DNA of 64,000 nucleotides from Desulfobacterales bacterium. Lineage in GTDB: Bacteria > Desulfobacterota > Desulfobacteria > Desulfobacterales > JAQWFD01. Numbering within the stretch: the stretch's first letter is position 1; each line of letters opens with the position of its first letter. The stretch spans positions 1-64,000 of the forward strand of contig JAQWFD010000018.1 in NCBI GenBank assembly GCA_028704555.1, in the 5' to 3' direction. The position numbers and the translations under genes were made by a program. Positions 34,544 to 42,765 of the stretch are shown one piece after another. The notes below the pieces were generated by a model. It was not told where the DNA came from, ran no database searches, and worked only from the letters and a program-made list of their open reading frames with translations.

Positions 34544-35116
34544 TTATTCCCACTTCACCCAGGAGTTGACCAGCTCGCTTTGTATAAACGTTTCCGGTGA
34601 CGGGAGCTGGCTGTTTTCCGTATTTTTTCTCAGTTTCTGAAGCAGGCGGAGACTATCACCCTGCAAATCAAGCCCATGTCTGGCAAGATAACAACCGACA
34701 ACCGTACCGGTTCGGCCTCTTCCGCCCCAGCAGTGAAGATAAACCGGTTTTTCATTCTCAAGAGCCCGGTCAATCCTGTCTAAAATTCTGCACATTTCAC
34801 GCCGCGAAGGTACCCAGGTATCCTTAATCGGCATGCTGACCAGATCGACAGAAATTCCCATCGAATCGGCGACTCCGTCTGTGTACCCGGCATAATCAGT
34901 CAAAGCCTTACGGCTGCAACATAATTCCTCCGGCTTCATCAGGTTGATGACCAGACGAACACCCGTGCCAAACAGGCATTTCAAGTTATCAATTGTCTGA
35001 TCCGGACGGTTTGCTCCCGGATACCCTCCAGCCATGAATCTGTCCGGTATCACCCAGTAAGCATGTGGAAAAGGAACACGGAGCACAGGCTTATCTGTTC
35101 CATATGAATGCTGCAT
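34544..35116 (-). CDS. Dual-specificity/tyrosine phosphatase-like protein
   Basis: 190 residues with the cysteine phosphatase P-loop HCWGGRGRTG: H128, C129 and R135 in the CX5R pattern. D99 in PIKDTWVPS is a possible general acid. Upstream segments (GYPGANRPDQTIDNLKCL, VRLVINLM) match the dual-specificity and kinase-associated phosphatase family. The ATG at 35116 has AGGT, and the TTG at 35122 is less likely. It would remove phosphate from phosphotyrosine or a small phosphorylated molecule. The tyrosine autokinase of the exopolysaccharide locus lies 3 kb away, but a functional pairing is speculative. Confidence 0.8.
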   Translation of the reverse strand: MQHSYGTDKPVLRVPFPHAYWVIPDRFMAGGYPGANRPDQTIDNLKCLFGTGVRLVINLMKPEELCCSRKALTDYAGYTDGVADSMGISVDLVSMPIKDTWVPSRREMCRILDRIDRALENEKPVYLHCWGGRGRTGTVVGCYLARHGLDLQGDSLRLLQKLRKNTENSQLPSPETFIQSELVNSWVKWE

Positions 35117-35156
35117 AATCAAGACCTATTTTTATCTCATACAATATAAAAAAACT

Positions 35157-35292
35157 GGGCTTGATCATAACCGCGGCCATATTCTCTTACGTGTAGCTTC
35201 ATGGCCCCGGCATCCCCCCGTATCGTGCTGGAGAAGCCGGGAACGGCCGGGACGGTTCTCACGACGTTATGGCCGCAGTTATGATCAAACCC
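35157..35292. repeat. REP-like long inverted repeat, copy A
   Basis: The 25-base arms at 35157-35181 and 35268-35292 match at 23 of 25 positions when one is reverse-complemented; the outer sequence is GGGYTTGATCATAAC. A related pair with a shorter centre occurs at 54077-54138, so this is a dispersed repeat family rather than a local hairpin. Confidence 0.75.
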
Positions 35293-35438
35293 TAAAAACT
35301 CAAAAAAATATTAGGCAGTGTTATCATACATCCCGTCAAACACAACCGGATCAACCCTATAAGGGCAAACTTCCAATTAACAGACCGGACATTTTTTTGT
35401 GCTTCTGTAAGCCTTCAGGCGTCAGCTGTCCATAGAGC

Positions 35439-35574
35439 TCGTCCAGAAATGAAATAATTTTTCAAGTTCAAAGAAGACGAAGATTTTAACCGGAGGAATA
35501 CATTGAGTATTTCGAGGATTAAAATCTGAGCCTGACCCAGAAATTGGGGAAAATAGCCATTTCTGGATGAACAC
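35439..35574. repeat. Nested palindromic element (possible MITE)
   Basis: Outer arms TCGTCCAGAAATG (left) and CATTTCTGGATGAA (right) enclose an inner pair, GATTTTAACC at 35482-35491 and GGATTAAAATC at 35516-35526. No open reading frame is inside. The terminal-inverted-repeat layout resembles a small non-autonomous insertion element. Confidence 0.5.
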
Positions 35575-35773
35575 TCCCTATCAGCAGGGCCCCGGCAAAA
35601 ACAAATTGCACCTGTCTGCGTGTCTTTATATCATGTCCCCCGCGTTGTATCAAAGGGCACATGCAACGAGTATACACGCTTTGATATGTCTTGAAGACGA
35701 ACAAGGAAAGGTCTCTTGCGAAACGCCGAAATCAGGCGCAATCCCAGCGCAATTTATTCTTGCCTATGCCCTT

Positions 35774-35932
35774 AGGGCTCACTCAAAAATAACTTCACAT
35801 TTTAAGCGCCGATGCATCCTGCCTGGCTTCGTTACGAAAGCTCGGGATATGCTTGATATTCCTGTGCTTTCGTGCCTTGCCAGACAGGCGCCTCAACACT
35901 TAAAATTGCAAACTTATTTCTGAGCGAACCCT
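35774..35932. mobile_element. MITE-like palindromic element with TTA flanks
   Basis: A 159-base element whose ends pair over roughly 45 bases: left AGGGCTCACTCAAAAATAA against the complement of right TTATTTCTGAGCGAACCCT. TTA (or CTTA, depending on where the ends are set) flanks both ends, as expected for a target duplication. The centre contains CGAAAGC/GCTTTCG, so the whole can fold into one long hairpin. It has no transposase. Its right end abuts the broken AEC permease gene, which starts mid-protein there. Confidence 0.6.
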
Positions 35933-35942
35933 TAGTGGATTG

Positions 35943-36274
35943 ATGATCATACTAGGCGGCAATATTTACCTCGATTTCAGGGGCAAAGGCGAGTTTTATA
36001 TGTCTGAAATCATCAAATTCGTCCTGATAAAAAAACTTTGCATTCCCGTTGATCACGCTCTCCCCGCTGATGCTGATTCAACCGGCCTATAACATCCACG
36101 CGGATAGTCATCCTTCAGAGCGCCGTCCCGCCGGTAACCGCCATCCCCATCGTGGTGGAACGCGCCGGCGGAAACCGGAAAAACGCCAACCAGTTCATCT
36201 TCACAAGCTTTGTGGCGTCGCTGGTTTCCATACCGGCGCTGGTGTTTTTATTCGGCATTGTTTTTGGTAACTGA
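35943..36274 (+). pseudogene. AEC-family (auxin efflux carrier-like) permease remnant
   Basis: Three reading frames each hold consecutive parts of the C-terminal half of an AEC permease: ILGGNIYLDFRGKGEF in the first, FPLITLSPLMLIQPAYNI in the second and IVILQSAVPPVTAIPIVVER through FGIVFGN-stop in the third. Two frameshifts (near 36047 and 36100) and loss of the N-terminal half make it non-functional. The missing part stops at the MITE-like element, suggesting insertion or deletion at that point. AEC carriers export organic acids or amino acids. Confidence 0.75.
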
Positions 36275-36290
36275 CGAGACGGCACTAAAC

Positions 36291-36338
36291 AAAAAAAGCC
36301 GCCGGGTATTTTTGTAAATACCACAGCGGCTTTTTTTA
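36291..36338 (+). terminator. Rho-independent terminator after the AEC remnant
   Basis: A-run, then AAGCCGC-CGGGTATTT, short loop, AAATACC-ACA-GCGGC, and TTTTTTT. The A-run on the left makes it potentially bidirectional. It sits 17 bases after the remnant stop codon, showing that the old gene had a normal 3' end. Confidence 0.85.
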
Positions 36339-36355
36339 ATTGTTGTCGATCAGAG

Positions 36356-36540
36356 TTATGGATTATAACCGGCCGTAAAATTCTGCGTAACCTCTTCGGC
36401 ACCCAGCGCCCGGTTAAACACCGCCACCAGGTACAGTTCACCCAGCCAGGGACGATCGCCGGTCAATTCATTGGCCAGAGCCAGACGATAACCCGCATCC
36501 CAGCTGGAAAAATCTCCCGGAATGATCCCCGCCCCCGGGC
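36356..36540 (-). pseudogene. Orphan C-terminus of a LamG/concanavalin-like domain protein
   Basis: About 60 codons ending GYNP-stop and containing RLALANELTGDRPWLGEL and LVAVFNRALGAEEVTQNF. This is the standard last strand set of LamG-type lectin domains in large secreted proteins. There is no start and no upstream domain: the region above it is the terminator of the exopolysaccharide operon. It is the tail of a deleted gene. Confidence 0.7.
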
Positions 36541-36544
36541 ATAA

Positions 36545-36586
36545 AAAAGGCCTCGATTATTCCGCATATTCCGGATAACGAGGCCA
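36545..36586 (-). terminator. Rho-independent terminator of the exopolysaccharide operon
   Basis: On the minus strand GGCCTCG-TTATCCGG, a six-base loop, then CGGAATAA-T-CGAGGCC and TTTTTT. It lies about 175 bases downstream of the ExeA-like ATPase stop, the last gene of the locus. Confidence 0.85.
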
Positions 36587-36761
36587 TGGGTTCCTATACC
36601 GCCCGGCTTTTACTGAACCAAAAACTTTTGCATATTAACAGGGCGCCGATGTTTATCAGCTACCGCTGCACCCGGCCCGGCTTTTTTAAACGACTCAAAT
36701 CTGATGGCTATTTAAAATAGTCATATTCAGACCTTATTTGTCGTTCCACTAAATTAATAAT

Positions 36762-37955
36762 TCAGTCATAATAAAAGGCTTTCATCGGTTCTTCTTCCTT
36801 TTGATCACGCTTCGGTTGCACTTTTTTTTGATCGCTCTTTTTTTGAATCAGTTCCATATTGTGTTTGAGACGGATAAATTTCATCAACAGGTTGCCACGG
36901 CTTTCCATGCCTTGCTTTACCATTTTCATCAATTCAAGGACAATCACATCCCGGCTCTTCTTACCGTCTGTCAGATCTGATAGCCGTTGTTCCATGCAAT
37001 CGATCCTGTTTTCCAACAGACGAAACCGCTGTCCCATGAGCTGAAACCGGTTTTGAGACAGATCAAAACCGGTTGCCTCGACTTCGACAGATTCGACATT
37101 ATCGGAAGCATCTCCGGCAGGATGATCTCCGCCGAATTTCGTAAAAATGCCTCCGGCTTCCCTGGCCGTGACAACATTTTCAATAACCTTTTCATCAATG
37201 GTCTTCAACCCGTCGGCAAATCCATACACCAGCGCTGTATCACAAAGGATATTGATCAGTCTGGGAATACCTTTGGAATAATTAGAGATTGATTCGACAG
37301 CTTTCTGCCCGAAAATATCGTGTTTTTCAGCACCGGCTACCTTTAACCGAAATCGGATATAATCATCCACCTCCTCCGGATTCAATGCGTCAAGATGACA
37401 GTGAACGGTAATACGCTGGACAAACTGTTCCAGCTCCTTGCGCTGAAGTTTGTATTTCAACTCGGGCTGTCCGACCAGCACCATCTGAAGCAGATGATGC
37501 TTTTCAGCTTCCAGATTGGAAAGCAGCCGGAGCTGTTCCAGCATTTCAGTGGCCAGATTCTGGGCCTCATCAATAATCAGCGTCACGCGTCGGTTCCTGG
37601 AAAATTCTTCCAGGAGAAAACTGTAAAAGACACCCCTCATTTCCGTCTCATCCATCCCGCTGACTTGAAGCTCAAACTCCTGACAAATCATCTTCAACAG
37701 CTGGCCGGGTTGAATGCAGGTATTGTTGATCAGCGCTACCTGGATATCCTGTTGAATTTTATTCAACAACAAATTAATCAGTGTGGTTTTACCGCTGCCG
37801 ATTTCCCCGGTAATCACCACAAACCCTTTATTTTCAAAAACCGCATATTCAAGATGGATATAGGCATTTTCATGCCCTTTGCTCATAAACAAATAGCCCG
37901 GATCCGGCAGTATCTGGAACGGTTTTTCTTTCAAACCATAGAACGATTCATACAT
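36762..37955 (-). CDS. ExeA-like AAA+ ATPase of exosortase/polysaccharide loci
   Basis: 397 residues starting MYESFYGLKEKPFQILPDPGYLF, the hallmark of the ExeA/GspA-like group. Walker A GEIGSGKTT lies at 50-58, and Walker B with RRVTLIIDEAQN at 122-133. A TIGRFAM model covers this subfamily in PEP-CTERM/exosortase regions. The C-terminal 130 residues are charged and include a short coiled coil. It probably helps assemble or energise envelope export machinery in the inner membrane or cytoplasm. It begins 3 bases after the kinase gene and is the last gene before the terminator. Confidence 0.87.
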   Translation of the reverse strand: MYESFYGLKEKPFQILPDPGYLFMSKGHENAYIHLEYAVFENKGFVVITGEIGSGKTTLINLLLNKIQQDIQVALINNTCIQPGQLLKMICQEFELQVSGMDETEMRGVFYSFLLEEFSRNRRVTLIIDEAQNLATEMLEQLRLLSNLEAEKHHLLQMVLVGQPELKYKLQRKELEQFVQRITVHCHLDALNPEEVDDYIRFRLKVAGAEKHDIFGQKAVESISNYSKGIPRLINILCDTALVYGFADGLKTIDEKVIENVVTAREAGGIFTKFGGDHPAGDASDNVESVEVEATGFDLSQNRFQLMGQRFRLLENRIDCMEQRLSDLTDGKKSRDVIVLELMKMVKQGMESRGNLLMKFIRLKHNMELIQKKSDQKKVQPKRDQKEEEPMKAFYYD

Positions 37956-37958
37956 GGG

Positions 37959-38810
37959 CTATCCCCTGCTGGATTTTGACTTATTGAGCACGGTTCCAAA
38001 AACCGGTCTTCCGTTTAACAATTCCAAAGCTCTTTTGATATCATCACGGGAGGTTTTCTCCTCTTCCGATACGAACAAAATGCCATCTGCAAACCGGGAT
38101 AACACAACGGGATCCGCATATTTGAGCAGCGCCGGGCCATCGATAATGATGACGCGATCTCCGGGATAGCGGCCCTTCATCTCGTTCATCAGCGACTCCA
38201 TACGGGGAGAGCCCAGGAGCTCTGCGGAATTCGTCAGCGGCTGACCCGCCGGAAGTATGGTCAGCTTCTGAATGCCGGGATTAAGCAGAATTTCAGAAAT
38301 CTCAAGGCGCCCCATGAGATAATCCGAAATTCCCTGGTCAACGTCGATCCCGAAAAAATCACTGGAAAAGTCATAATGATGAACTGACGGCGTTTTTAAA
38401 TCCGCATCCACAATCAAAACCGTCCGATCCATTTCATACGCGATGCTGATTCCCAGATTGATGGTGGTAAATGTCTTCCCTTCACCCGGATTGGCGCTGG
38501 TTATCAGGAGGGTATTGCCTCCGGATTCCTGAAGTCTGGTCAGCACCTGAGTTCTCAGCATATTGATCTGCTGGGTCATAGGATTATCCTGAAAATACGA
38601 AATCACCCTATTTTTCTTCAGAATTTTCGGATCAATCTGTTGTACTTTGGTTTGTGAATAGGTTACCTGAACTTCCTGGCGGAGACTTTCACAATTTATC
38701 CGGTTCAACTTCAGTGTATAATCCGAATACTTCCTGAGCTGATCCTGGGTACATTGATTGATTGTTCTGTCTTCTTTTGCTTTTTCCAGAGCTTTTTTCA
38801 ATTTGCTCAT
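37959..38810 (-). CDS. CpsD/CapB-type tyrosine autokinase (BY-kinase)
   Basis: 283 residues: Walker A SANPGEGKT at 105-113, Walker A' TVLIVDADLKTP at 130-141 and Walker B RVIIIDGPALL. This is the kinase half of Wzc-like proteins, which works with the separate Wzz-like protein encoded upstream to control chain length. The C-terminus (NKSKSSRG) lacks the usual tyrosine cluster, so autophosphorylation sites must lie elsewhere or be reduced; the exosortase-locus subfamily often shows this. It is close to the ATPase gene. Confidence 0.85.
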   Translation of the reverse strand: MSKLKKALEKAKEDRTINQCTQDQLRKYSDYTLKLNRINCESLRQEVQVTYSQTKVQQIDPKILKKNRVISYFQDNPMTQQINMLRTQVLTRLQESGGNTLLITSANPGEGKTFTTINLGISIAYEMDRTVLIVDADLKTPSVHHYDFSSDFFGIDVDQGISDYLMGRLEISEILLNPGIQKLTILPAGQPLTNSAELLGSPRMESLMNEMKGRYPGDRVIIIDGPALLKYADPVVLSRFADGILFVSEEEKTSRDDIKRALELLNGRPVFGTVLNKSKSSRG

Positions 38811-38980
38811 ACGAAGCTCCCTGTATAAAAATTATACGTTTAAAAACAGTTAAAAAAATCAGAGATTCAGAGATATTAAATTAAGTGATGTGGCTCACGT
38901 TACGAAAAAAATAGAAAAAGGAGTCAGAATCCTGTCCCGGATAACCCACTCAGATTCGACTGAATTTTATTGCATACAAA

Positions 38981-40726
38981 TTAACTTTTCACTCTTTCCA
39001 ATACCGTTTTACACAAATTATCAGCTGGAATATTGTAGTAATTCATGAGCAAAATGAACAGGCCAACAAGAGACGTGGCAAGCAAAACCCATAACAATTT
39101 CCGGATACGACGTGACCGTCTGTCATATTCAGTTTGCACCATGGTCACAACAGAAAATACCGGGATATTTGTAAGCCTGAAAAATTCTTCCGCATTTTTA
39201 ACGGAATGGTCAATATTTTCCTGAACCGCAGCAACCGTTATGCCGGAACCCACAGCTAACATAAAACCTAATAGAATTATGGCCAACCGATTGGGCCTGT
39301 AGGGTTTTCCCGGCAGAGGAGCCGGTTCGATGATGGTAAATCGTTCACCATGCTGACCCGATTCCATACCCTGAGCAAGTTTTGCCTCAAGCACTTTGCT
39401 GACTATATCATTATATCTTGTCATGGCACTGTCATAACCGCGGGTTAATTCCTTATACTGCTTTTCCACTATCGGACTGTTGCCAAGCTTCCTTCGCCCC
39501 TCCTCCAATTCGCTTCTGATTTTATTGCGTTGTGTGACAAGGCTGTTGATGGTAGCGTCCGTTGAACCGATCTGTGCTCTCAGGCTGATATATGCGGGGT
39601 TATCCGGCTTTTCCCCGGATATCTTTTCAACTGCTGAAACCGTTCCGGAACTGCTCAACTCAGCCGAGAGATTTTCCACCTGTTTTGAAAGCGTTATGAC
39701 ATCAGGATGTTTTGATCCCAGTGTGCCCGTCAGCACAGCGAGTTGTCCTTTCAGCTCGTTATACATCCGCACCTTTTCCACCGAATCATCCGTATTGCCT
39801 ACCTGATGTTCCAACTCGGCGATTTCTCTTTTCAATCGTATGATATCCGGATGTTTTTCCGATAATGTCGATTGAAGACTGATCAAATCCAGCCTCTGGA
39901 TTTTCAGTCGTTCTTTCGGATTCATGGACACTTTGCCCTGATCTGTCAAAACCGGAATTAACGGTTCCACTTTTTCAAGCTCTCCTGTAAAGAAAATTTT
40001 TCTCTCCTGCAAAGATCTCAATTCCGTATTGACCCGATCCAGGTCGTTCTCCAGCCTTGCCAGACTCTGAAGACTCAGCCCGTAATCGTCCGGAAGTTCT
40101 CCTAAATGCGCCATTTTAAACTCACTGATTTTCTGTTCGTAAAGATGGATCTGTTTCTTTAAATTTTCCGCTTCTTTTTCAAGAAAGTCTGTCGTCATAG
40201 AAACCATTTTATTTCGCGTTCTTAAATCTTCTTTGAGATAGAGGGAAGACAGCTCTTCAGCCACTTTCTGTACCGTTTCTGGCTCTCTGCCCTCATAGGA
40301 CAGTGTAAACGCAATGGTCGCCGTATTGGTTCGGCCGGTTTTTTTATTCACGATATCAGAGCTGATGGTTTCCAGCTGAATATCATCCCGCAATTTTTCA
40401 ATAATAGACTCTGTCTCGTATGTACCTCTTATATCCGGGTATAAATTAAATTGATCAATTATTTCCAGAAGCCGGTTCCGGCTCATCACCTGACGGGTAA
40501 TCATCTGGATACGTTCTTCCACATAACTGGTCAAGGTAGATTTTACATAATCCTGGGGTATCTGCTGGTCTTCGACCAGGATCATGGATTCTGATCTGTA
40601 TATGGGTGGCAGCATAAACGCTACGGCTACCGAAATCAGAAAAACGGATAAAAAAATGGCCGCAAAAATTTTTTTTCGTCTTCGGATGAAACCCTTGAGA
40701 TCCTTAACATCAAACTCCTGATTCAT
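38981..40726 (-). CDS. Wzz/GumC-type polysaccharide chain-length determinant
   Basis: 581 residues with one membrane helix near residues 22-44 (FAAIFLSVFLISVAVAFML) and two hydrophobic segments near the C-terminus (LAIILLGFMLAVGSGITV, LLWVLLATSLVGLFILLM). A long coiled-coil periplasmic region lies between them (EKEAENLKKQIHLYEQKISE). PGKPYRPN before the second helix is the conserved Pro-rich Wzz motif. The ATG at 40726 has AAGGA; the open frame upstream of it lacks support. Unlike Wzc it has no kinase domain; that is the next gene. Confidence 0.87.
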   Translation of the reverse strand: MNQEFDVKDLKGFIRRRKKIFAAIFLSVFLISVAVAFMLPPIYRSESMILVEDQQIPQDYVKSTLTSYVEERIQMITRQVMSRNRLLEIIDQFNLYPDIRGTYETESIIEKLRDDIQLETISSDIVNKKTGRTNTATIAFTLSYEGREPETVQKVAEELSSLYLKEDLRTRNKMVSMTTDFLEKEAENLKKQIHLYEQKISEFKMAHLGELPDDYGLSLQSLARLENDLDRVNTELRSLQERKIFFTGELEKVEPLIPVLTDQGKVSMNPKERLKIQRLDLISLQSTLSEKHPDIIRLKREIAELEHQVGNTDDSVEKVRMYNELKGQLAVLTGTLGSKHPDVITLSKQVENLSAELSSSGTVSAVEKISGEKPDNPAYISLRAQIGSTDATINSLVTQRNKIRSELEEGRRKLGNSPIVEKQYKELTRGYDSAMTRYNDIVSKVLEAKLAQGMESGQHGERFTIIEPAPLPGKPYRPNRLAIILLGFMLAVGSGITVAAVQENIDHSVKNAEEFFRLTNIPVFSVVTMVQTEYDRRSRRIRKLLWVLLATSLVGLFILLMNYYNIPADNLCKTVLERVKS

Positions 40727-40757
40727 GGATTTTTCCTTATAGGGGGTTATTAATTTA

Positions 40758-41915
40758 TCACCATTTCTGTGGAAAATTAAAATTAACCGCAATCCATATT
40801 CTGCTGCGAATGGCCTGCCCTCCTTGAGCCTGCTCATCATCATCTTCCGCATAGCTGTAGGCCAGCTGCAAATTGTGTTTTTCCGTAAGCTGATAATTTA
40901 AAGACGGAATCACTTCAAAATATCGGATATCGCCATCCGATTCTCTTTCATACCGGGTAAAGTAAAGATTTCCTGAAAACCCAACGCCAAGCCGTCCAAT
41001 AATTTTACGATTCGCATGGCAATATATTTTGTCCACCTCAATCAATTCACCGGATACATCATTCTGAACATCGCGGCTATATCCGGCATCGCAGGAAAAG
41101 TTTTCTCCCTTTTTCAATAAATTCACATCCGCCACCCATCCCCAGCTGGTATCGCTTTCTCCTTCCTCTCTTAAATCCGTATATCGGCTGCCCAGAAACA
41201 TTTTAAGACTGTGAATTTCTGTAAACAAACGGGTCCACCCGAGAGAGATCCCATAATTATCCGCTTTGCTGACATCAGATTCCCGTTTGGAGTAATAGGG
41301 TTGGATGGTCATGAGATCCAGCTGGTTATCGAGCCGGTAATTAAAGGAGGCCTTAATTTGATTGTAGTCATAGTCCTCATTTGAGGGATCGTCATATTCG
41401 GTTTTACTGTAATCGTAATTGATTTTTGCATCAGTTGTCATGGATATTTTATAAGAACTGCCGACCCCTGCGTTATATCTTTTGCGATCGGATCTGGTGT
41501 TTATCAGACCTGTTTCAAAAAGTTCGGATTCAAGTGTCGTGTCTTCAATATACGAGGCATTTCCCGATATACCGGAACGTTCCGTTATCTGATACCCGGC
41601 ATCCAATCCGGCATACAGATTTTCGGTATTCAGATCGGTTTCATCAACATAGCGCAAAAAATCAGCCGCAATTTTAGTCGAAATATTTCCCTTGCTGGTA
41701 GCAGCGCTGAATTCAAGCGACGGGCTTATCGTCGTCAAAAAATCTTCTCTTTCATTGTCTCTGTCAAACGCTGCGTTATCATTGTATTCACCACTGACAC
41801 CGAGAGAAGGTATCAGATTATATTCAGCAGCAATTGAGTACGAACTGTAACAGGATAGAACAATTATCAGGAATAAAAAAAACCGTCTCAAAAAAAATAC
41901 TGTCTTTGATATCAT
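40758..41915 (-). CDS. Outer-membrane beta-barrel protein of the exopolysaccharide system
   Basis: 385 residues: signal peptide (1-29, ending SIAA|EYN), then alternating strands rich in aromatic and charged residues (GVSGEYNDNAAFDRDNE, YAGLDAGYQITERSGISG) and a terminal strand IWIAVNFNF. The 'EYNDN' start is typical of the outer-membrane protein found in exosortase/EPS loci and of EpsL-like proteins. It probably forms the export pore or a scaffold in the outer membrane together with the SLBB protein encoded upstream. AAAGG precedes the ATG. Confidence 0.78.
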   Translation of the reverse strand: MISKTVFFLRRFFLFLIIVLSCYSSYSIAAEYNLIPSLGVSGEYNDNAAFDRDNEREDFLTTISPSLEFSAATSKGNISTKIAADFLRYVDETDLNTENLYAGLDAGYQITERSGISGNASYIEDTTLESELFETGLINTRSDRKRYNAGVGSSYKISMTTDAKINYDYSKTEYDDPSNEDYDYNQIKASFNYRLDNQLDLMTIQPYYSKRESDVSKADNYGISLGWTRLFTEIHSLKMFLGSRYTDLREEGESDTSWGWVADVNLLKKGENFSCDAGYSRDVQNDVSGELIEVDKIYCHANRKIIGRLGVGFSGNLYFTRYERESDGDIRYFEVIPSLNYQLTEKHNLQLAYSYAEDDDEQAQGGQAIRSRIWIAVNFNFPQKW

Positions 41916-41952
41916 GTCGTTTAACCTTTTTATTGATCAGCCTTTATTAATA

Positions 41953-42507
41953 TCAAGGAACTACGATCACATCCCCCCGATTTAATGTTATGTTCTGTTT
42001 TAATTCTTCCCCCTTTACAACATCCTTGTAATTAAACGGAACGGATATCGTATCATTTTTTACACGGCGGAGGACATGAATGCCTCCCGGTGAAGCAAAG
42101 GGGTTCAAGCCACCTGCCTTGGCCAGCATCTGCATCACGCTGGTATCCATTGAAATTGGAAATTCCCCGGGGTTATTGACCTTTCCGATAACATATGCCT
42201 TGAGACTGTTGATTTGCATCAGAATAACCGAAATCGTTGCATCCGGCACAAATTCTGAGATTTTTACCTTAACTGCGTTTCTCAAATCCGTAATGCTCAT
42301 GCCTTTCACGTCTATATCGCCTATCAATGGAAACGATATGATTTCATCCGGAGGCACCACGATTTGACGGCTCAACGCTTCATCTTTCCAGACTGAAATT
42401 TCCAGAATATCCCCCGAGCCGATAAAGTAATTACCCGCATCAGCAGAAACCGGGACAGCACTTATGACTAGTAACCATAACAGGATGGCAGTGATATTTC
42501 TCATCAT
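41953..42507 (-). CDS. Polysaccharide export protein (Poly_export/SLBB)
   Basis: 184 residues. After a signal peptide (ending VSADA) comes YFIGSGDILEISVWKDEALS, the Wza-like polysaccharide biosynthesis/export domain, then an SLBB domain (AYVIGKVNNPGEFPI) and the end RGDVIVVP. There is no lipobox cysteine, so it is not a Wza-type lipoprotein. Two adjacent ATGs at 42507 and 42504 are possible; AAGGA precedes both. It is shorter than Wza and lacks its outer-membrane helix, so it probably works with the beta-barrel protein encoded next. Confidence 0.87.
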   Translation of the reverse strand: MMRNITAILLWLLVISAVPVSADAGNYFIGSGDILEISVWKDEALSRQIVVPPDEIISFPLIGDIDVKGMSITDLRNAVKVKISEFVPDATISVILMQINSLKAYVIGKVNNPGEFPISMDTSVMQMLAKAGGLNPFASPGGIHVLRRVKNDTISVPFNYKDVVKGEELKQNITLNRGDVIVVP

Positions 42508-42765
42508 TATGATTTTCCTTTCTCTACCAAAAAATTGATCAGTTATTTTAAAAAAGGCTTGTAGAAAGACCACTGATAAACGGAAGGACATAAACATTGA
42601 GTGAGTTAATTCACCTAACCGAATTGATTTAATGTTTTATTTCATACTAACTTAATAGCATGAGAAATTTAATCGGTAAAAAGATGATCTGGAAAGCAGG
42701 AAAACCTTATTTTCATATCATCCAAAACCTGATATCAAAATAATGTTTCGATATTAAAAACCGAA

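Noticed and set aside
35567..35923. 118-codon plus-strand open frame
   Set aside because: It runs through the MITE-like palindrome, so its sequence is explained by repeats and not by coding.
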